A DNA stretch of 64,000 nt from Marisa cornuarietis (GCA_004794655.1 SMMW01000003.1:19238501-19302500); one strand, 5' to 3'. Counted from the first letter of the stretch, positions 1-11,046 are shown. Numbers and translations are program-made. The notes: generated by a model not told the origin, from the letters alone.

Positions 1-219
1 ATGGGTCTCCCACTGATAGAAATGAAGGTGCATCGATCAAAGATGATGGAACTGTAGTCAAGCTTGGACTGGACCAGGGCACAACAATACAGAGGAAGTA
101 AGAATATTTGGTCTGCCCCCCCCCCCCAACTACCTGAAGAGCATAAAAAAACAGGAAAAATGTAGAGACTTCATGAGTGAAATTTTATGGAAATTTCTTT
201 TCCTGAACCATTTTGAGTA
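1..219. other. Non-coding stretch left of the first LINE
   Basis: No gene is seen here. A run of C lies near 117-128. The stretch is on the 3' side of the last recognised valyl-tRNA ligase exon, so it is either intron of that gene or downstream sequence; I cannot tell which. Confidence 0.5.
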
Positions 220-429
220 GGTTGGTTGGTTGGTTGTGTTTGACGCCATGCCAGCAACTAAGGCTGTATCATGGCGAGAAAAAGTTATCTTACTAAAATG
301 TTTAGAGACAAAAAACCCACAAATGATATAACATAACCATATCATCTAGTACAATAAAAGCCAACACAAGAAGAAAGAATAACATAAAAAAGTGGGTAAC
401 ATGTAAAAAAGGGGTGATGAGGCCACCAA

Positions 430-920
430 TAAACCAAAGGGACTGAACATAGGCCAAGAGGATAGATTTGCAGTCTGATGAAACTAGAGAGGATAATTTA
501 CCAGGAGACTGACATGCAGCCTTGGAGGCCTGGTCCGCTCAAACATTGCCTGGGATACCAGCATGACCAGGAGCCCATATAAAAACAATGTCCTTTTTTG
601 GTCGGAGAAGAACTGCATGGATAGTGTGAATCTGGGCTACGAGGGGGTGGTCGAAACGTTGGGAGAGAAGGGCTTGGAGAGCAGATAACGACTCTGAGAT
701 GATTAAAAAGTTTTGCTCTAAAGAGCGGTGAAGATGCTACAAGGCTAGCAAGATGGCATGAAGTTCCCCAGAGAAAATAGAACAGCCATTAGCAAGTCGG
801 GCAGAAGAGGCCTGTTGCCATTGGCAGGATAGAACTGCTGCTGCAGCTACAGGGCCACTGTTCGGGACTTTGGAGCCATCTGTAAAGACAGAACAGAATC
901 CAGGATAGTCAGAGATAAGT
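430..920 (-). pseudogene. RNase H domain of Nimb-like LINE A (broken)
   Basis: Translated on minus, the stretch shows FTDGSK (first catalytic Asp), then SGELHAI (catalytic Glu), then SESLSAL where the family usually has SDSLSAL, and finally HAGIPGN near the C-terminal His motif. The third catalytic Asp is therefore read as Glu. There is at least one in-frame stop inside the domain (after LLAL) and another after PGNV. In a live element this domain would degrade the RNA strand of the RNA/DNA hybrid. It directly follows the RT fragment at 923-1930. Confidence 0.75.
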
Positions 921-922
921 TC

Positions 923-1930
923 TTAAAAGAGATGAAGAAAGACGAGGTCACAGGTGTCACCTTTCTTGAAAGCTGAAAGCTTGAGACGGATCTTCGGAAC
1001 AGGAAGAGTCCAAGAAGGAGCTGGCAATAGAGGGAGAGTCTCTATCTGCTGAATATCTACTCCGGCTGCTTGTAAGTGAGGTGCAACATGGAGTGATGAT
1101 GGTTTTTGGGCAGCACGCTGAGGTCCAAAAACAGCACGGTAAGCAGGGTTTCCAGGATGAGCTTTCAAACAACAGACATAGGATAGCATGAGCTTCAGAT
1201 GACGGAGAGAAAGTGGAAGCTCTGTGTACAAACTTTGTACTGGAGTGGTGCGGAAGGCACTCAAAAAGATGCAGAGCCCTTGATGATGGAAAGGATCAAG
1301 AATTTTGAGATAGGACTCTTGAGCAGAGCCACAGATGGTGGATCCATAGTCTAGCTTGGAGCGATACAGGGCACGATACAGCCGAAGGAGGACTGTGCGG
1401 TCTGCCCCCCAGAAATGGCCAACTACTCGAAGAACGTCCAAGGCTTTCTGACATGAAAGGCAAAAAGATTTGTTATGTGGAAGAAAGGAAAGTTTTTGGT
1501 CAAAGATGACCCCAAGAAATTTTACTTCCTGGATCACTTTGAGTACCGTGCCGTTGACAGAAATAGCTGGGTTTGGAAACATGCCTTGTAGTTTACAAAA
1601 GTGGATGCATACTGACTTCGTAGGAGAAAATTTGAAGGCATTTTCTGTCACCCACTTCTTCACACTGTTTACACATAGCTGAAGCCGACGTTCGAGACAG
1701 GGTAGGGATTGGCCTCAGATGCAAAGAGCAAAGTCATCTACATACAACGAGGCGGGCAAACCTGGGCAGACAGATTTCAAAATGGAATCTATTAAATGTT
1801 AAAAAGAGTAGGTGATAGTATACTGCCCTGTGTGATGCCATTTTCCTGTTCCTGAGGAACAAACAGGATAGACCCTATATGAACTTGAAAGAGGGGATGA
1901 GAAAGAATGTTCTTGATGAAGAGAGGCATA
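923..1930 (-). pseudogene. Reverse transcriptase, C-terminal half, of Nimb-like LINE A
   Basis: An open stretch of 246 codons (1663-923) carries the thumb: FKFSPTKSVCIHF, VKFLGVIFDQKL, WGADRTVLL, SKLDYGSTICGS, LDPFHHQGL. Upstream on minus, around 1830-1700, are a GITQGS motif (family GxPQGS) and the active site LYVDDFAL near 1745-1720, separated from the thumb by a stop or frameshift. The fragment begins at the edge of the CR1-A insertion. It continues across the insertion to 5186-5760, since the codons on both sides of the duplicated CATA read in one frame. Confidence 0.8.
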
Positions 1931-2058
1931 GGTCAAGGGCGCTCACGCACGTGGGGCGACGGGTGACCATGTACTTGCTATTTTTCTTATTCTAGTGTGT
2001 GTAGCTTTTAGTTTTGCTGTTCATTTTATGCACGGTGGTGGATGTGAACTCTTGAAAA

Positions 2059-3810
2059 ATGTGCAAGTCTACATATTCTGGATTTGTGGTGTTGATTACT
2101 GCCTGTCTTTGGATTTCTACTGTACTGGCGTCAGGACAACAACATCAAGATGGCAGCCGCTCCATATACACGAGAGAGTTTCTACTTTCACTGAGATCTT
2201 CCGACCACCCTCTCTTCTTTTCAAACCTTCCACACGAAATGATTTCAACGGCGTGCCCTAAGAGGAGGAGAGGTAGGAGAGGAGGTACACAGCGCAGACT
2301 GAGGAGATATGGACTGGATAATAAGCAGCGAATGCCACCATTACTGTCTGTGCTACTCGCCAACCTGCAGTCACTGCGTAACAAGGTGGACGAGTTGGAG
2401 GCGTATGTCTTGTGTATGAAGGAGTATCGCGACACCTGTCTGCTTGCTTGCACCGAAACGTGGCTAAAAGATAATGATGGTGATGAGCTGTATATATCTG
2501 GCTTTGGTCTCCCATATCGCTGTGACCGCTCAGCAACCATTACTGGCAAATCCACCGGTGGGGGTGTTTGCTTGTATGTCAACAAAAGGTACTGTAATAC
2601 TGTTGTAGTGCGTGAAACAATCTGTACACCTGATATCGAACTGTTGTCAGTCTCCATTCGCCCCTTTTATCTTCCTAGAGAATTTCCCCAGCTGTTCTTC
2701 ACATTGGTGTATATTCACCCTAGAGCGAATGTCACGTCTTCCAGGAAGGTAATCGCCGATGTTACACACAAACTCGATTCATTGTCACCAGATGCGCCAA
2801 AATTTATTCTGGGCGATTTTAACAACTGTGATCTGTCAAAGACTTTAAAAACATATGACCAGTATGTGACCTGCCCAACAACCCAGAAACACACTAAACT
2901 GGATTTATGTTATGGTACGGTCCCCGCAGCCTACAAAGCCAAGCCTATGCCATCTTTTGGGGCTTCCTACCACCACAGTGTGTTTCTGGCCCCCATGCAC
3001 AGGCCTGTGTTTGAACGTGTGAAACCTTTGGTTAAGTCGGTGAAGCGGTGGACGGATGAAAGTGTTGAGTGTTTGCGAGGCTGTTTTGATTGTACGGTGT
3101 GGGATGCTTTTTATGACTCTTGTAATTCCCTTGATGAACTGACAGAGGTTGTTTCCTCATACATTTCTTTTTGTGTTGAGTCTGTAATACCCAGCAAAAC
3201 CATTGTTATATTTCCCAACAACAAACCGTGGGTAACCAGAAGCTTGAAAAGTGTACTTAACAGGAAAAAACGTATTTATTTTACCGGCGATACCCTGGCA
3301 AAAAGATCTGCGAACAGGGAGGTAAGGGCCGCGATCATAAGAGCGAAAAGAGAATATAAAGACAAGATAGAGCTACGGTACTGTGCCGGTGACCTTCATT
3401 ATGCCTGGCAGGGGATTAAGTCCATGGCTTCTGTTAATCAAAAGATGGACTGCACTAGAAAATCAGTCAAACTCAACGGCGTGAGCGACCAGGACTTGCC
3501 AAATGTTTTAAATAACTTCTATGCACGCTTTGACAACCATGATTTTTCTGAAAGAGTTAGGGAACTTAGACAGTCGCTCGTGTTAGATAACAACATTGTA
3601 ATTTCTCAAGTCGGTGTGACGGAAATGCTAAAGTGGGTCAAGGTCAACAAGTCGCAGGGGCCTGATGGGATTTGTGGGCGTGTCCTGCACTTCTTTGCTG
3701 TTCAGTTGGGAGGAGTGTTTCATCATCTTTTTCAACTCTCTCTCGACTCAGGGCACATTCCAGCACTCTGGAAACTGTCTAACATCGTCCCTCTCCCTAA
3801 AAAAACCTAA
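2059..3810 (+). pseudogene. CR1-A copy 1: leader, endonuclease and start of RT
   Basis: 583 codons. Residues about 6-25 form a hydrophobic signal-like segment, residues 68-85 are Arg-rich (KRRRGRRGG), and from about residue 95 an apurinic-type endonuclease follows: ANLQSLRNK, TETWL (catalytic Glu), GGGVCLYVN, SVSIRPFYLPREF, ILGDFN (catalytic Asp/Asn). The terminal SDH motif is read as YHHS, so a catalytic Asp/His pair looks damaged. A linker with FPNNKPWVT and the RT entry motif KSQGPDGICGR follow. The frame ends at a shift after PLPKK, and RT continues one frame over. Confidence 0.85.
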
Positions 3811-4983
3811 TCCTAGCCAACCCAATGATTTTCGGCCAATAGCTTTAACCTCCCTTGTAAAGAAAACTCTTGAGAAAATTGTCAAAACTCTCATCTTAAC
3901 ATCTGTAGAGAGTAAACTGGACCCACTGCAATTTGCTTACAGGAAGGGAAGGGGTGTTGACGATGCCAAGTTATTCATTCTGAACATACTGTATAAACAT
4001 TTATAAAAGCCCAAGTCACATGCCAGATTACTCTTCGCAGATTTTAGCTCTGCATTCAATACAGTGCAACCACACCTTCTGGCTTCGAGACTGATTTTTG
4101 ATTTTGACCTGCCACATCAACTGGTTTTATGGATAGCGAATTTTTTTACTTGTAGACAGCAGAGGGTTTATGTTAATAGTAATTATTCTGACACAGTTTT
4201 TACAAGCACTGGCTCCCCACAGGGCTGTTGTCTGTCACCCTTGTTATTTATCATGTATACTGACAGCTGTAGAAGCACGGAGGAGAATAGCTACCTCATC
4301 AAGTTCTCTGATGACACTGCATTGTTGACTCTTTTACAGGAACACACTAAAGATCATGGCATTGCCTTAACGAATTTGTACAGTGGTGTGATGATAACTT
4401 TTTAGAGTTGAATGTAGATAAGACTAAAGAAATAATTATAGACTTTAGGAAGATCAAAGAGGATTTTGTTATTCCCAGTGTGATTCATAGTAAACCTGTT
4501 GAAGTTGTTAACTCCTTCAGGTATCTGTGAACTATTTTTGATAGCCAGCTCAAATGGAACTTAAACACCGAACACATTGTTAAACGTGGCCAACAAAGAA
4601 TGTATCTTTTGCATAAATTAAAGAGTTTTTCAGTTAGTCAAGTAATCTTAGGCCGTTTTTACCAGTCATTCATTGAGAGTCTCCTATCTTTCTCATTTGT
4701 ATGCTGGTTTCGCAATCTCTCTGTCCATGATAGGAATAGTCTGAACAGTGTTGTGAACATCTGTTCTAAGATAATTGGTATCAGACAGAGGGATTTAGCT
4801 TCTTTTTGTGACCAGCAAATAATGCGGAAAGCCTCATGCATTTTATCATTACCTGAACATGTATTAACAAAAGAATTTTTATTATTAAGCTCAGGTAAAC
4901 GTTATGCCATGCCTATACGTAAAAGTAACAGACACCTAAAATCATTTGTGCCATCTGCAGTCCAGCTGCTTAATCTTAGATAA
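3811..4983 (+). pseudogene. CR1-A copy 1: reverse transcriptase remainder
   Basis: RT continues in shifted frames. It shows NDFRPIALTS, LDPLQFAYRKGRGVDDA, then after a stop near 4004 the palm LLFADFSSAFNT, SPQGCCLSPLLF and the active site FSDDTALL (about 4305-4330). After another frameshift near 4380 the thumb and tail follow (RGQQRMYLLHKLKSFSV, FIESLLSFSF, NICSKIIGIRQ, AVQLLN) and stop at 4981. Motif order and catalytic Asp residues are intact; only the reading frame is broken. Confidence 0.8.
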
Positions 4984-5185
4984 GCTGTCAGTGGTGTGTG
5001 TGTGTGCGTGTGTGATGTTGTATGTGTATACTTGATTTCCCGATAAGAATCTAATATATATATGTTTTTTGTTTTTGTTTGTTGTAGTTGTTTTTTTCTC
5101 CATTCACTGTTGAACTAGAGCACATTCCCATATTCAAATTGCCCACTGGCATAAATAAAGTTGGTCATTGTCATTGTCTCACATA

Positions 5186-5830
5186 TAACCCCGGAAGCCA
5201 AGGGCATGAAAGTCCAACAAAATACCTTGCTTCCAGGTAGTATCATATGTCTTCTCCAAATAAAAGAAAACTCCTAAGACATGCTCTTTGTTGACAAACG
5301 CATCCGTAACAAAAGTCAGAAGGATTCTTGCCAGGTTTTGGGATGGGCACCATGATTGCCTCTCTCCACAGCAGGACACCCAAATAAAGTTAAAGATGTT
5401 TAGAAGGAGAATGAGAGAGGCCTATGGGAGATGAGTCAGCAGGTGATAAGAAATGTTGTCTGGCCAGGTGCAGAGTCCTGGCACTTCTGAAGGGCCTGCT
5501 GCAGTTTATTAAGAGAGAAAAGTAGGTTGCATTCAAAGTTATCGGAAGAAAAGTCACAGCAAGAGAATTCCTGAACAACCTGAACAGACTTCAAGCTGAA
5601 ATTCTGGAGAGTAGTGAGAAGAAGAGGAGTTTTGAGTAATGGTGGATGCCAGGGCATTAGCAGTATCTTGTGCCTCTGTGAGGACAGTCTCCAACCTGCA
5701 GGTGGCCTATTGAACCAGCCAAAAACCTCCCCTTTATTTTCCTCATGGCCGCCCATAACACCTGTACAGAAAGATGGGCCTCAGTCCACAGAGATAGTTT
5801 TATGCATCAGAGGGAGACATAGAGCTTGAT
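5186..5830 (-). pseudogene. Nimb-like LINE A: N-terminal half of RT
   Basis: Read on minus from about 5760, frames shift once or twice but the order is right for a Nimb/I RT: SLLKTPLLLTTLQNFS, a central CDFSSDNFECNLLFSLNKLQQAL, WREAIMVPIPKPGK near 5350, and AFVNKEHVLGVFFYLEKTYD with GILLDFHALGFRG ending at the CR1-A insertion. The catalytic DLEKAYD stretch reads YLEKTYD, so the first active-site Asp is lost. Confidence 0.7.
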
Positions 5831-6489
5831 TATTTCTGTAATGCTTTCACAAACCAAGGAGAAGACAGAGCAATGTTCATCATCTGGGATTTCCTATTAT
5901 GGACCAATTGTTAGGCAAGCACAAAGGTGGTTCTACTCTATCTACTACTATTCTTCTAGAACAGCTACCTGTTATGTTCTGCAAATACTTTCTGGAAAAA
6001 ACACCTTCAGGCCATGGCTGGACCAACAGTCTCACAACCCTGTTGTCATAAACCCTCTAAAGAAATCCTGGTCTTGAAACATGATTCTGACCAAACTCCT
6101 GCACAAATGCCATGACTTGATGATTCCAGCTATTGTTTCCATAATGATGCTATAAATAATAATAAATGCAAAAATTTGTAAAGTGCATAGTCACACTCCT
6201 AATGAGTATGCTCTTAGCACTAAAGAACAATAATAATGGGCAACCTATGAGGAACAGGAAAACAAACAACATATGAGCTACAAACATATGAACATATATA
6301 AACCCATCCTCAACAACTTAAAAACTATTACTTTGTTTTCCAATCTATCTTTTCTGAAGTGCTTGAAAAGGTTTTTCTAGTCCTGCTGCTGTGAAACATT
6401 TCTCTAGCCACTATCTATCTGAGCCGTTTCAGTCAGCCTATCATGAGAATCATTTGACTGAGATGACATTGCTGTGAGTGGCAAATGAC
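5831..6489. other. Non-coding, probably decayed LINE 5' part
   Basis: No domain is recognised. By position it may hold the decayed 5' half of the Nimb-like element ending at 5830, but nothing in the translation supports an endonuclease. It contains an AT-rich patch near 6140-6260. Confidence 0.35.
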
Positions 6490-6514
6490 TTAAATTGCCG
6501 GGGGGGTGGGCGGG

Positions 6515-6697
6515 GGAAATTTGTGTTTTATGCCAAGCCAGCAACTAAGGCTATATCATGGCAAGGCAGCCAGCCTTGTAAACAGATGCCACATGCAGAG
6601 AAAGAACAGTGTGCCCAAGATGAGAGCTGAACCCAGGACAGCCAACCTTCACCGTATTGGTGACAGGCGCTAACCGTTATGCCACCAAGCTGCCTCT
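6515..6697 (-). mobile_element. tRNA-derived SINE with Nimb-like LINE tail
   Basis: Reading minus from 6697, a tRNA-like head carries an A box (TGGCATAACGGTTAGCGC, about 6684-6667) and a B box (GGGTTCAGCTC, about 6634-6624), correctly spaced for RNA polymerase III. A short body follows, then at about 6563-6525 a tail almost identical to the 3' end of Nimb-like LINE A at 275-237 (GCCATGATA, AGCCTTAGTTGCTGGC, AAACACAA). A G-rich run (C-rich on minus) at 6499-6516 follows the tail. The arrangement is that of a SINE mobilised by a LINE through a shared 3' end. Confidence 0.75.
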
Positions 6698-6712
6698 TAA
6701 TTGCCAGCCATA

Positions 6713-7401
6713 AGTAATGGGTGGCTAGTGCGGCGAACCTCAAAGAGCGGACAATGTGAATGTCCTTGCTCCTCAGATTGTGGGGCGACAAGGCACGGAA
6801 GATTTCCATGGGAAAGTTACCTCTACCCAAAAAATCCTTGGGCCAGTTGTAAGGTGGGGTTCAGCACGTGCACAAATTTAGTGTGTTCAGCCCCGCAAAT
6901 GTATGCCCCATGACCAAGTTTCGGGGACCTATCCTCATATCAGTTTTCTTGCCTTGATGACTGCTGGTGGCTACCTTCATGCCGCAGTAGCGTAGAATGG
7001 TGCTGTTAGAATCCACAGGCTGTGTGAAAGGCGTAGTGGAAGTGGTGGCAGGGGCAAACATTTATGCCTATTGTGTGGGCATTAGAATTCAGATATACCA
7101 CAAGCCATTGTAGGTAAGTGAGGAGGAAATTCTTGTCTCTGTTGCTTGAGCTGTTCTGGTCAGTATGCAAGTGCGAATGGTGTAAAAATTAATTTCTGTT
7201 CTGGTTAAATGTAGAGATAGATCGTGGTCACAAATTGTGTTCTATCTGGTCTTCTTAGGGCTCTTTCTTTCATTTGTGAAAAAAGGGAAATAGAAACTGA
7301 CAGTGATTTTGCAACGACTGCTAAGTAGTAAGTAGAGACTGGAGTAGAAGATACTTCTGAGGAACCATCCACTACAGAATGGCGAGCATCAGCATTAAAA
7401 A
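6713..7401. other. Non-coding intron-like sequence
   Basis: No gene or clear repeat. Short open frames on both strands lack any recognisable motif. Confidence 0.4.
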
Positions 7402-8310
7402 TAATTGACATCCCAGCAAGATCAGGGCAATGGATGACCCCTTAGGAAAAGTTGAGGTATTGGTGAGGTGTTACTTTAATAATTCTATCAATAAACTGTT
7501 TTGCAGCACATTGGCGTAGGTCATCTGAGGCTTTCTGTGTTACACACGTGAAGAGATATTGTCCAGAGTGCAAGCGCTTTATAGAGGTGAAACCAGTGGA
7601 AGAAATGGGTTTTTTCCCTTGTTTTTAAAACCCTTTGCAATAGAAAAAGGGGACAGAAAGAGAGCGGCTGGGCCAGCTCTGCACCATCCACTACAAGAAA
7701 TCCGGGCCATCTTACTCAACATTCACTTTCACACTATCTCGCACCTCATCCTCATTGTCTGAAGACTCATTTCCAGCAGGGTCACACCTGGGATACAGAA
7801 AAAATATGCTCTGGCCTTTGGCAAGGAAAACCAGATTGACCCCAGCCACAGCCTTCTAGCAAAGCTTGGGTAATGCATGACTAGCTGATTGATTGGTGTG
7901 GATCACACCAACCTCAAGTCTAGGAGATATTCGGGCCGAAGAGGTGTGTTGTCATGATGGACCACAACCCATAATATATAGGGACCTCAACCTCCAGAAT
8001 CCCATCCTCCCCAGACACAGGTCACCCTGCACGGCAAATGCAGGGAGCCTAAAGAAGGCCACAAAGAAAAGAAATAAATCAAAAGAAAGGCATGATGGAA
8101 AAAGAAGACAGAAGAAAGACCAGCACAGACAGAAGACAGGAAAGTTAAAACTGTAGCTTGACAGGGAGAGGGTTTGTTAGTAAAACAGTATAGGTGAAAG
8201 GGCTGATAAGAGAGAAAAAAATAGCATAAGAGAAAGGGGTGGGCCAGCTCGGTCACCCAGCCAGAGAGAGACCCCAACCCCCATGAGAAGCCAGGCCCAC
8301 GGGGGAATGT
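7402..8310. repeat. Unclassified dispersed repeat 'R', copy 1
   Basis: Shares long alignable stretches, in the same order and orientation, with 28183-29190, and parts with 29380-29700 and 26110-26300. Shared landmarks include CAGGGCAA followed by ATGACYCCYTTA, a GCAGCCTTCTAGCAAAGC-type segment, GGGACCTCAACCTCCAG, and the right-hand block GGCCAGCTCRGTCA with CCAGCC. No protein domain is seen on either strand. Strand sense is unknown. Confidence 0.65.
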
Positions 8311-8431
8311 TACGCATGAAAGCAATAATTGTCTTTAAATGAAGGATGCATAGTGACTGCTTAGTTTCCTGTAATTTTACCATCCAGGTGGCCAATGAGC
8401 AAATGTAGAAACAGTCAGTCAAAGAACTTAC

Positions 8432-8609
8432 CTTTAAAATCATAAGAACATAGAGTAAATCTCAGAGCATCTGCACCACATTCTGGAATCCCATCATTCA
8501 AGTATTTGCTCTGTTTATCACAGGAAGTTTCTACCTTCATCTTATTCTGCAACTTGCTACCTTGTTTTTTTCTCAGCTCCTTCAATGACAGACAGGAAAA
8601 ATTATCCAT
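8432..8609 (-). CDS. VARS2: Valine--tRNA ligase exon k (post-KMSKS, GIPECG block)
   Basis: 59 codons plus one base, bounded by an AG acceptor (8611-8610) and a GTAAGT donor. The protein enters in phase 0 directly after exon j. It contains GIPECGADALRFTLCSYDFK, the strongly conserved helix that follows KMSKS in eukaryotic valyl-tRNA synthetases. The TLCS variant is, from memory, that of the mitochondrial enzyme, where the cytosolic one has GLCA. The next exon, which should lead into the anticodon-binding domain, is not found between here and position 1 and probably lies outside the window. Confidence 0.92.
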
Positions 8610-8611
8610 CT

Positions 8612-9002
8612 AAATCTCTTATCTCAGATGGTTTGTTGCACACAAAACTGTGCAGTCATTATTGTTCTTGTTATGAATACACTGATAAAAGCAAAGTATA
8701 TAAATGCAAGATACTTTGACTTTGTGACTTAAGATTAAGTGAACTACTTATAGAAATCTTCTCAAACACTGTGCAATCTACATTCCATAATAACACCATA
8801 TTTCACCATGTAATGAAGCATATGAGGTCAAAAGGCACTAAACTTTCCAAAACTGTACACAAAAATTAAAAAAATATCTGGCAAGTAATATGTATAACAA
8901 ATAGTTTACAGTTTCACACTAGATCTAGGTTCTGAAGTTATCCAAGTTTAACTTTCTGTGAATGTTTGATCACCCCTCAAAAAACCACTACCGTCTTTAA
9001 AA
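8612..9002. other. Intron sequence, no feature
   Basis: AT-rich non-coding sequence between exon k and a Nimb-like fragment. Nothing recognisable. Confidence 0.45.
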
Positions 9003-9150
9003 ATGGATGCAGGTGATACTATGGTGCCCTGGGGGGTTGCCCACTTCCTGTTCTTAAGGACCAGACATGAAAGACCCTATCCAAACTTGAAAGAGGGGGT
9101 GAGATAGAACGTTTTTGATGAGGTGTGACATATGACCCTTGATATTCAGA
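9003..9150 (-). mobile_element. Nimb-like LINE fragment (RT)
   Basis: Aligns by eye with about 1785-1930 of Nimb-like copy A: both hold the block with AACTTGAAAGAGGG and GATGAG followed by AACGTT or ATGTTCTTGATGA. It is a small piece of the RT palm on minus. It is bounded by ordinary intron sequence. Confidence 0.6.
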
Positions 9151-9689
9151 ATGATAAGTAAATGTGATTAAAAAAAAGGTTGTTGTGAATAAGGCTACTA
9201 CATCAAACTGGATCCTATCACCACACATCTTACCAAAAACACCAGTCTATATATCAAAAATACATGTGGGATAATCCATAAGGAATCTAAACACATAGAT
9301 AAGTTTTGCACATGCATAAAATTCTAGAGCTTTCTTGCACCGAAGATTGACATGAAACCTCTGATCTCTGACATCATTTTTTACAGGCAGTGACTAGATC
9401 TAGAAAATTTTAAATTATCAACAGGAAACAACCAGCTAAGCAATGGCAAGAAAGGTAGCTGCATAAACTTAATTCCTCAAGTGATATCTGCTGTTACATC
9501 CTTAGTCTACCTATGAGTTAATGTCTCCCCATGGGAGATTATCCAGTCTGTGTGATGGTGCCAAAGGCCACTTGCACCTGGTTCTACCTTAGGCCAGGCA
9601 CACAAATGTCTTCTCAAACAGGCTGTGGATTTATTAGACGTGAACCAAGCTAGAATTGAAATTTTCTTCCAAAGTTCAGAGAGTGGTTA
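9151..9689. other. Intron sequence, no feature
   Basis: No gene, repeat or structured element recognised. Confidence 0.4.
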
Positions 9690-10150
9690 ACTGATGTGTT
9701 GTTTTGTTCTTTCTTTCTTTTGTGTTGCAAAGACCATGCCTGTCAGTGTGTTAGTAATAACCTACAACTCAATGTGTTTAAAACAAAGGAACTTGTGACT
9801 GATCATTTGGCAAAAGAAAGCTCTGCTCATGCCTATTTATCCCTTTATGGCAAATTAGTCAAACAGGTCGCCTTGTTCAAATTTCTGTTTGACAAATTTC
9901 TTGGAACAAAAATCTTGAATGATCTGGAATGAGAACACATCATCAATCATGAAGAAATAGCAGCAGCTGCAACTGTTGCAGAAATTAAGTATGCCTAAAT
10001 GAGCTTTAAATATACTGACCATTACCAAATAAGGAATGTGTCCGGTACCAACTGATCCAGTTAGTGTGTGTGTTTTTGTATGTAAGATGTACGCATTTGT
10101 CTGTCAACACAAAATCCTTGTACAAACTTGGGAATAAATTGTCTTACTTA
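9690..10150 (+). mobile_element. CR1-A-like LINE 3' fragment
   Basis: The translation 9741-9932 contains NNLQLNVFKTKELVTDH, GKLVKQVALFKF and FLGTKILNDLEWE, matching the RT thumb of CR1-group elements (family pattern LNVSKTKE, FKFLGT). A frame disturbance lies between FKF and FLGT. Beyond it the frame decays, and a terminal AATAAATTGTCTTACTT near 10130 resembles the AATAAA-plus-short-repeat tails of the other CR1-A copies. Confidence 0.6.
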
Positions 10151-10379
10151 AGGCTCTTATGCCATACCTGCATCAAACACTCCTTGTACCCAAAGTCAAG
10201 AGTCACATAGCTGGTGCGAAGAACATGATGTGCAAGGCATGCAATAATGGGTGTCTGAAGATTTAGACCAGTCCACAGCTAGAATTTTTGCTGTCCACCT
10301 GAATTGACAAGTCTTGGAGAAGAACCAGTTGATTTCTGATGGACAGCATAAAGCAGCTGGTGATTAAAGGAATCCCAGA

Positions 10380-10663
10380 CACTTAATCCCTGACACTTAG
10401 TCCTGACACTTAACCCTCTGAGTCCGTAGAGCCAGTTTACTGGCTTACCCGGCAGAGTGCGATGAGCCACTATCGTGGCTGTGCTCCACGATCGTGATTT
10501 TCTCTTTGCACGATGGGCCACGATTGTGGTCCTACCGGCAGAACACAACCAAGCAGAAAATTTGTTTTATTAAAAGGTCATTTCTCTTTAGTTTGGAGCC
10601 ATTTTGAGTGTTGTGTCGCGATTTGGGGGCATTTTTGAGGATTAAATGTCTGGGGATTAAGTG
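10380..10663. mobile_element. MITE candidate, 284 bp, imperfect TIRs
   Basis: CACTTAATCCC at 10380-10390 is matched by its reverse complement at 10653-10663, and similarity continues inward (TGACACTTAGTCCT against AGACATTTAATCCTC) for about 25 bp. An internal TTAACCCTCTGAG at 10410 also resembles a piggyBac-type terminus. The middle holds palindromic CCACGATCGTG motifs. No coding capacity. A clear target duplication is not visible. Confidence 0.5.
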
Positions 10664-11046
10664 ACCGATCACCGATTAAAGAGGTCAGTGAACCATGCCT
10701 CCTAGTACTACTCTCTTCTTGGCAAAATGACAAGTCTTTTTTGAACCTTATTTTCTGCTGGAAAAAATTATATATAATGCTTTCAAAGCACAAAAGAAAG
10801 TCACCTTGTTAGATGGACTAATTATATACATAAAAAAATAATAAAAAAAAAGATTTATCAATCTATGAAAGTGTTATTGCTGCGTATATCCCTGGTCCTT
10901 ACTTTGAGCTTATACACTTAGTAGCGCTAATCCTTTCTCCAAGTGACACAGCCGATAGTCGGCCTGGTCATGAACACGTAGGCGCTGGGCCCTGGCCGGT
11001 ACTCTCGTCGTGGAGAGTCATCACCTTGTTAGTATCAGGATTTTCT
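10664..11046. other. Intron sequence with possible repeat debris
   Basis: No gene. 10900-11035 is locally GC-richer (CGGCCTGGTCATGAACACG, GGGCCCTGGCCGG) than its neighbours and may be a fragment of an unrecognised repeat. Confidence 0.35.

Larger units (their letters stand above)
1931..5181 (+). mobile_element. CR1-A LINE (Rex1/Babar-like), copy 1, apparently full length
   Basis: A plus-strand non-LTR element of about 3.25 kb with endonuclease and reverse transcriptase but no RNase H. It starts after CATA at 1927-1930 and ends after an AATAAAG signal and a (TCATTG)n tail, with CATA again at 5182-5185. Removing it restores the reading frame of the host Nimb-like RT, so both ends are well defined. 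The coding frame is damaged: a frameshift near 3805, a stop near 4004 and a frameshift near 4380. It is probably not active, but the target duplication is still perfect. Confidence 0.85.
220..5830 (-). mobile_element. Nimb/I-like LINE, copy A, split by a CR1-A insertion
   Basis: A degenerate non-LTR retrotransposon on the minus strand. Reading minus, it shows the N-terminal part of reverse transcriptase (about 5760-5186), then the palm and thumb (1930-923), then an RNase H domain (about 920-430), and a 3' end at 275-237 followed by an (AACC)n tail (GGTT on plus, 220-236). RT plus RNase H places it in the I group; the WGADRT and LDYG stretches are typical of Nimb-like elements. The coding frame is interrupted by the plus-strand CR1-A element at 1931-5181, flanked by a CATA duplication. 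Several further stops make it inactive. The endonuclease part upstream of 5830 is not recognisable. Confidence 0.8.

Noticed and set aside
2145..2657. 170-codon open frame on minus opposite the CR1-A leader and endonuclease
   Set aside because: The plus strand carries the recognisable endonuclease; the minus frame has no motif and arises from codon composition.
1..8431. Search for the exon after exon k (anticodon-binding part)
   Set aside because: No minus-strand frame with the expected HFCNK(I/L)WNA block was found, so it likely lies outside the window.
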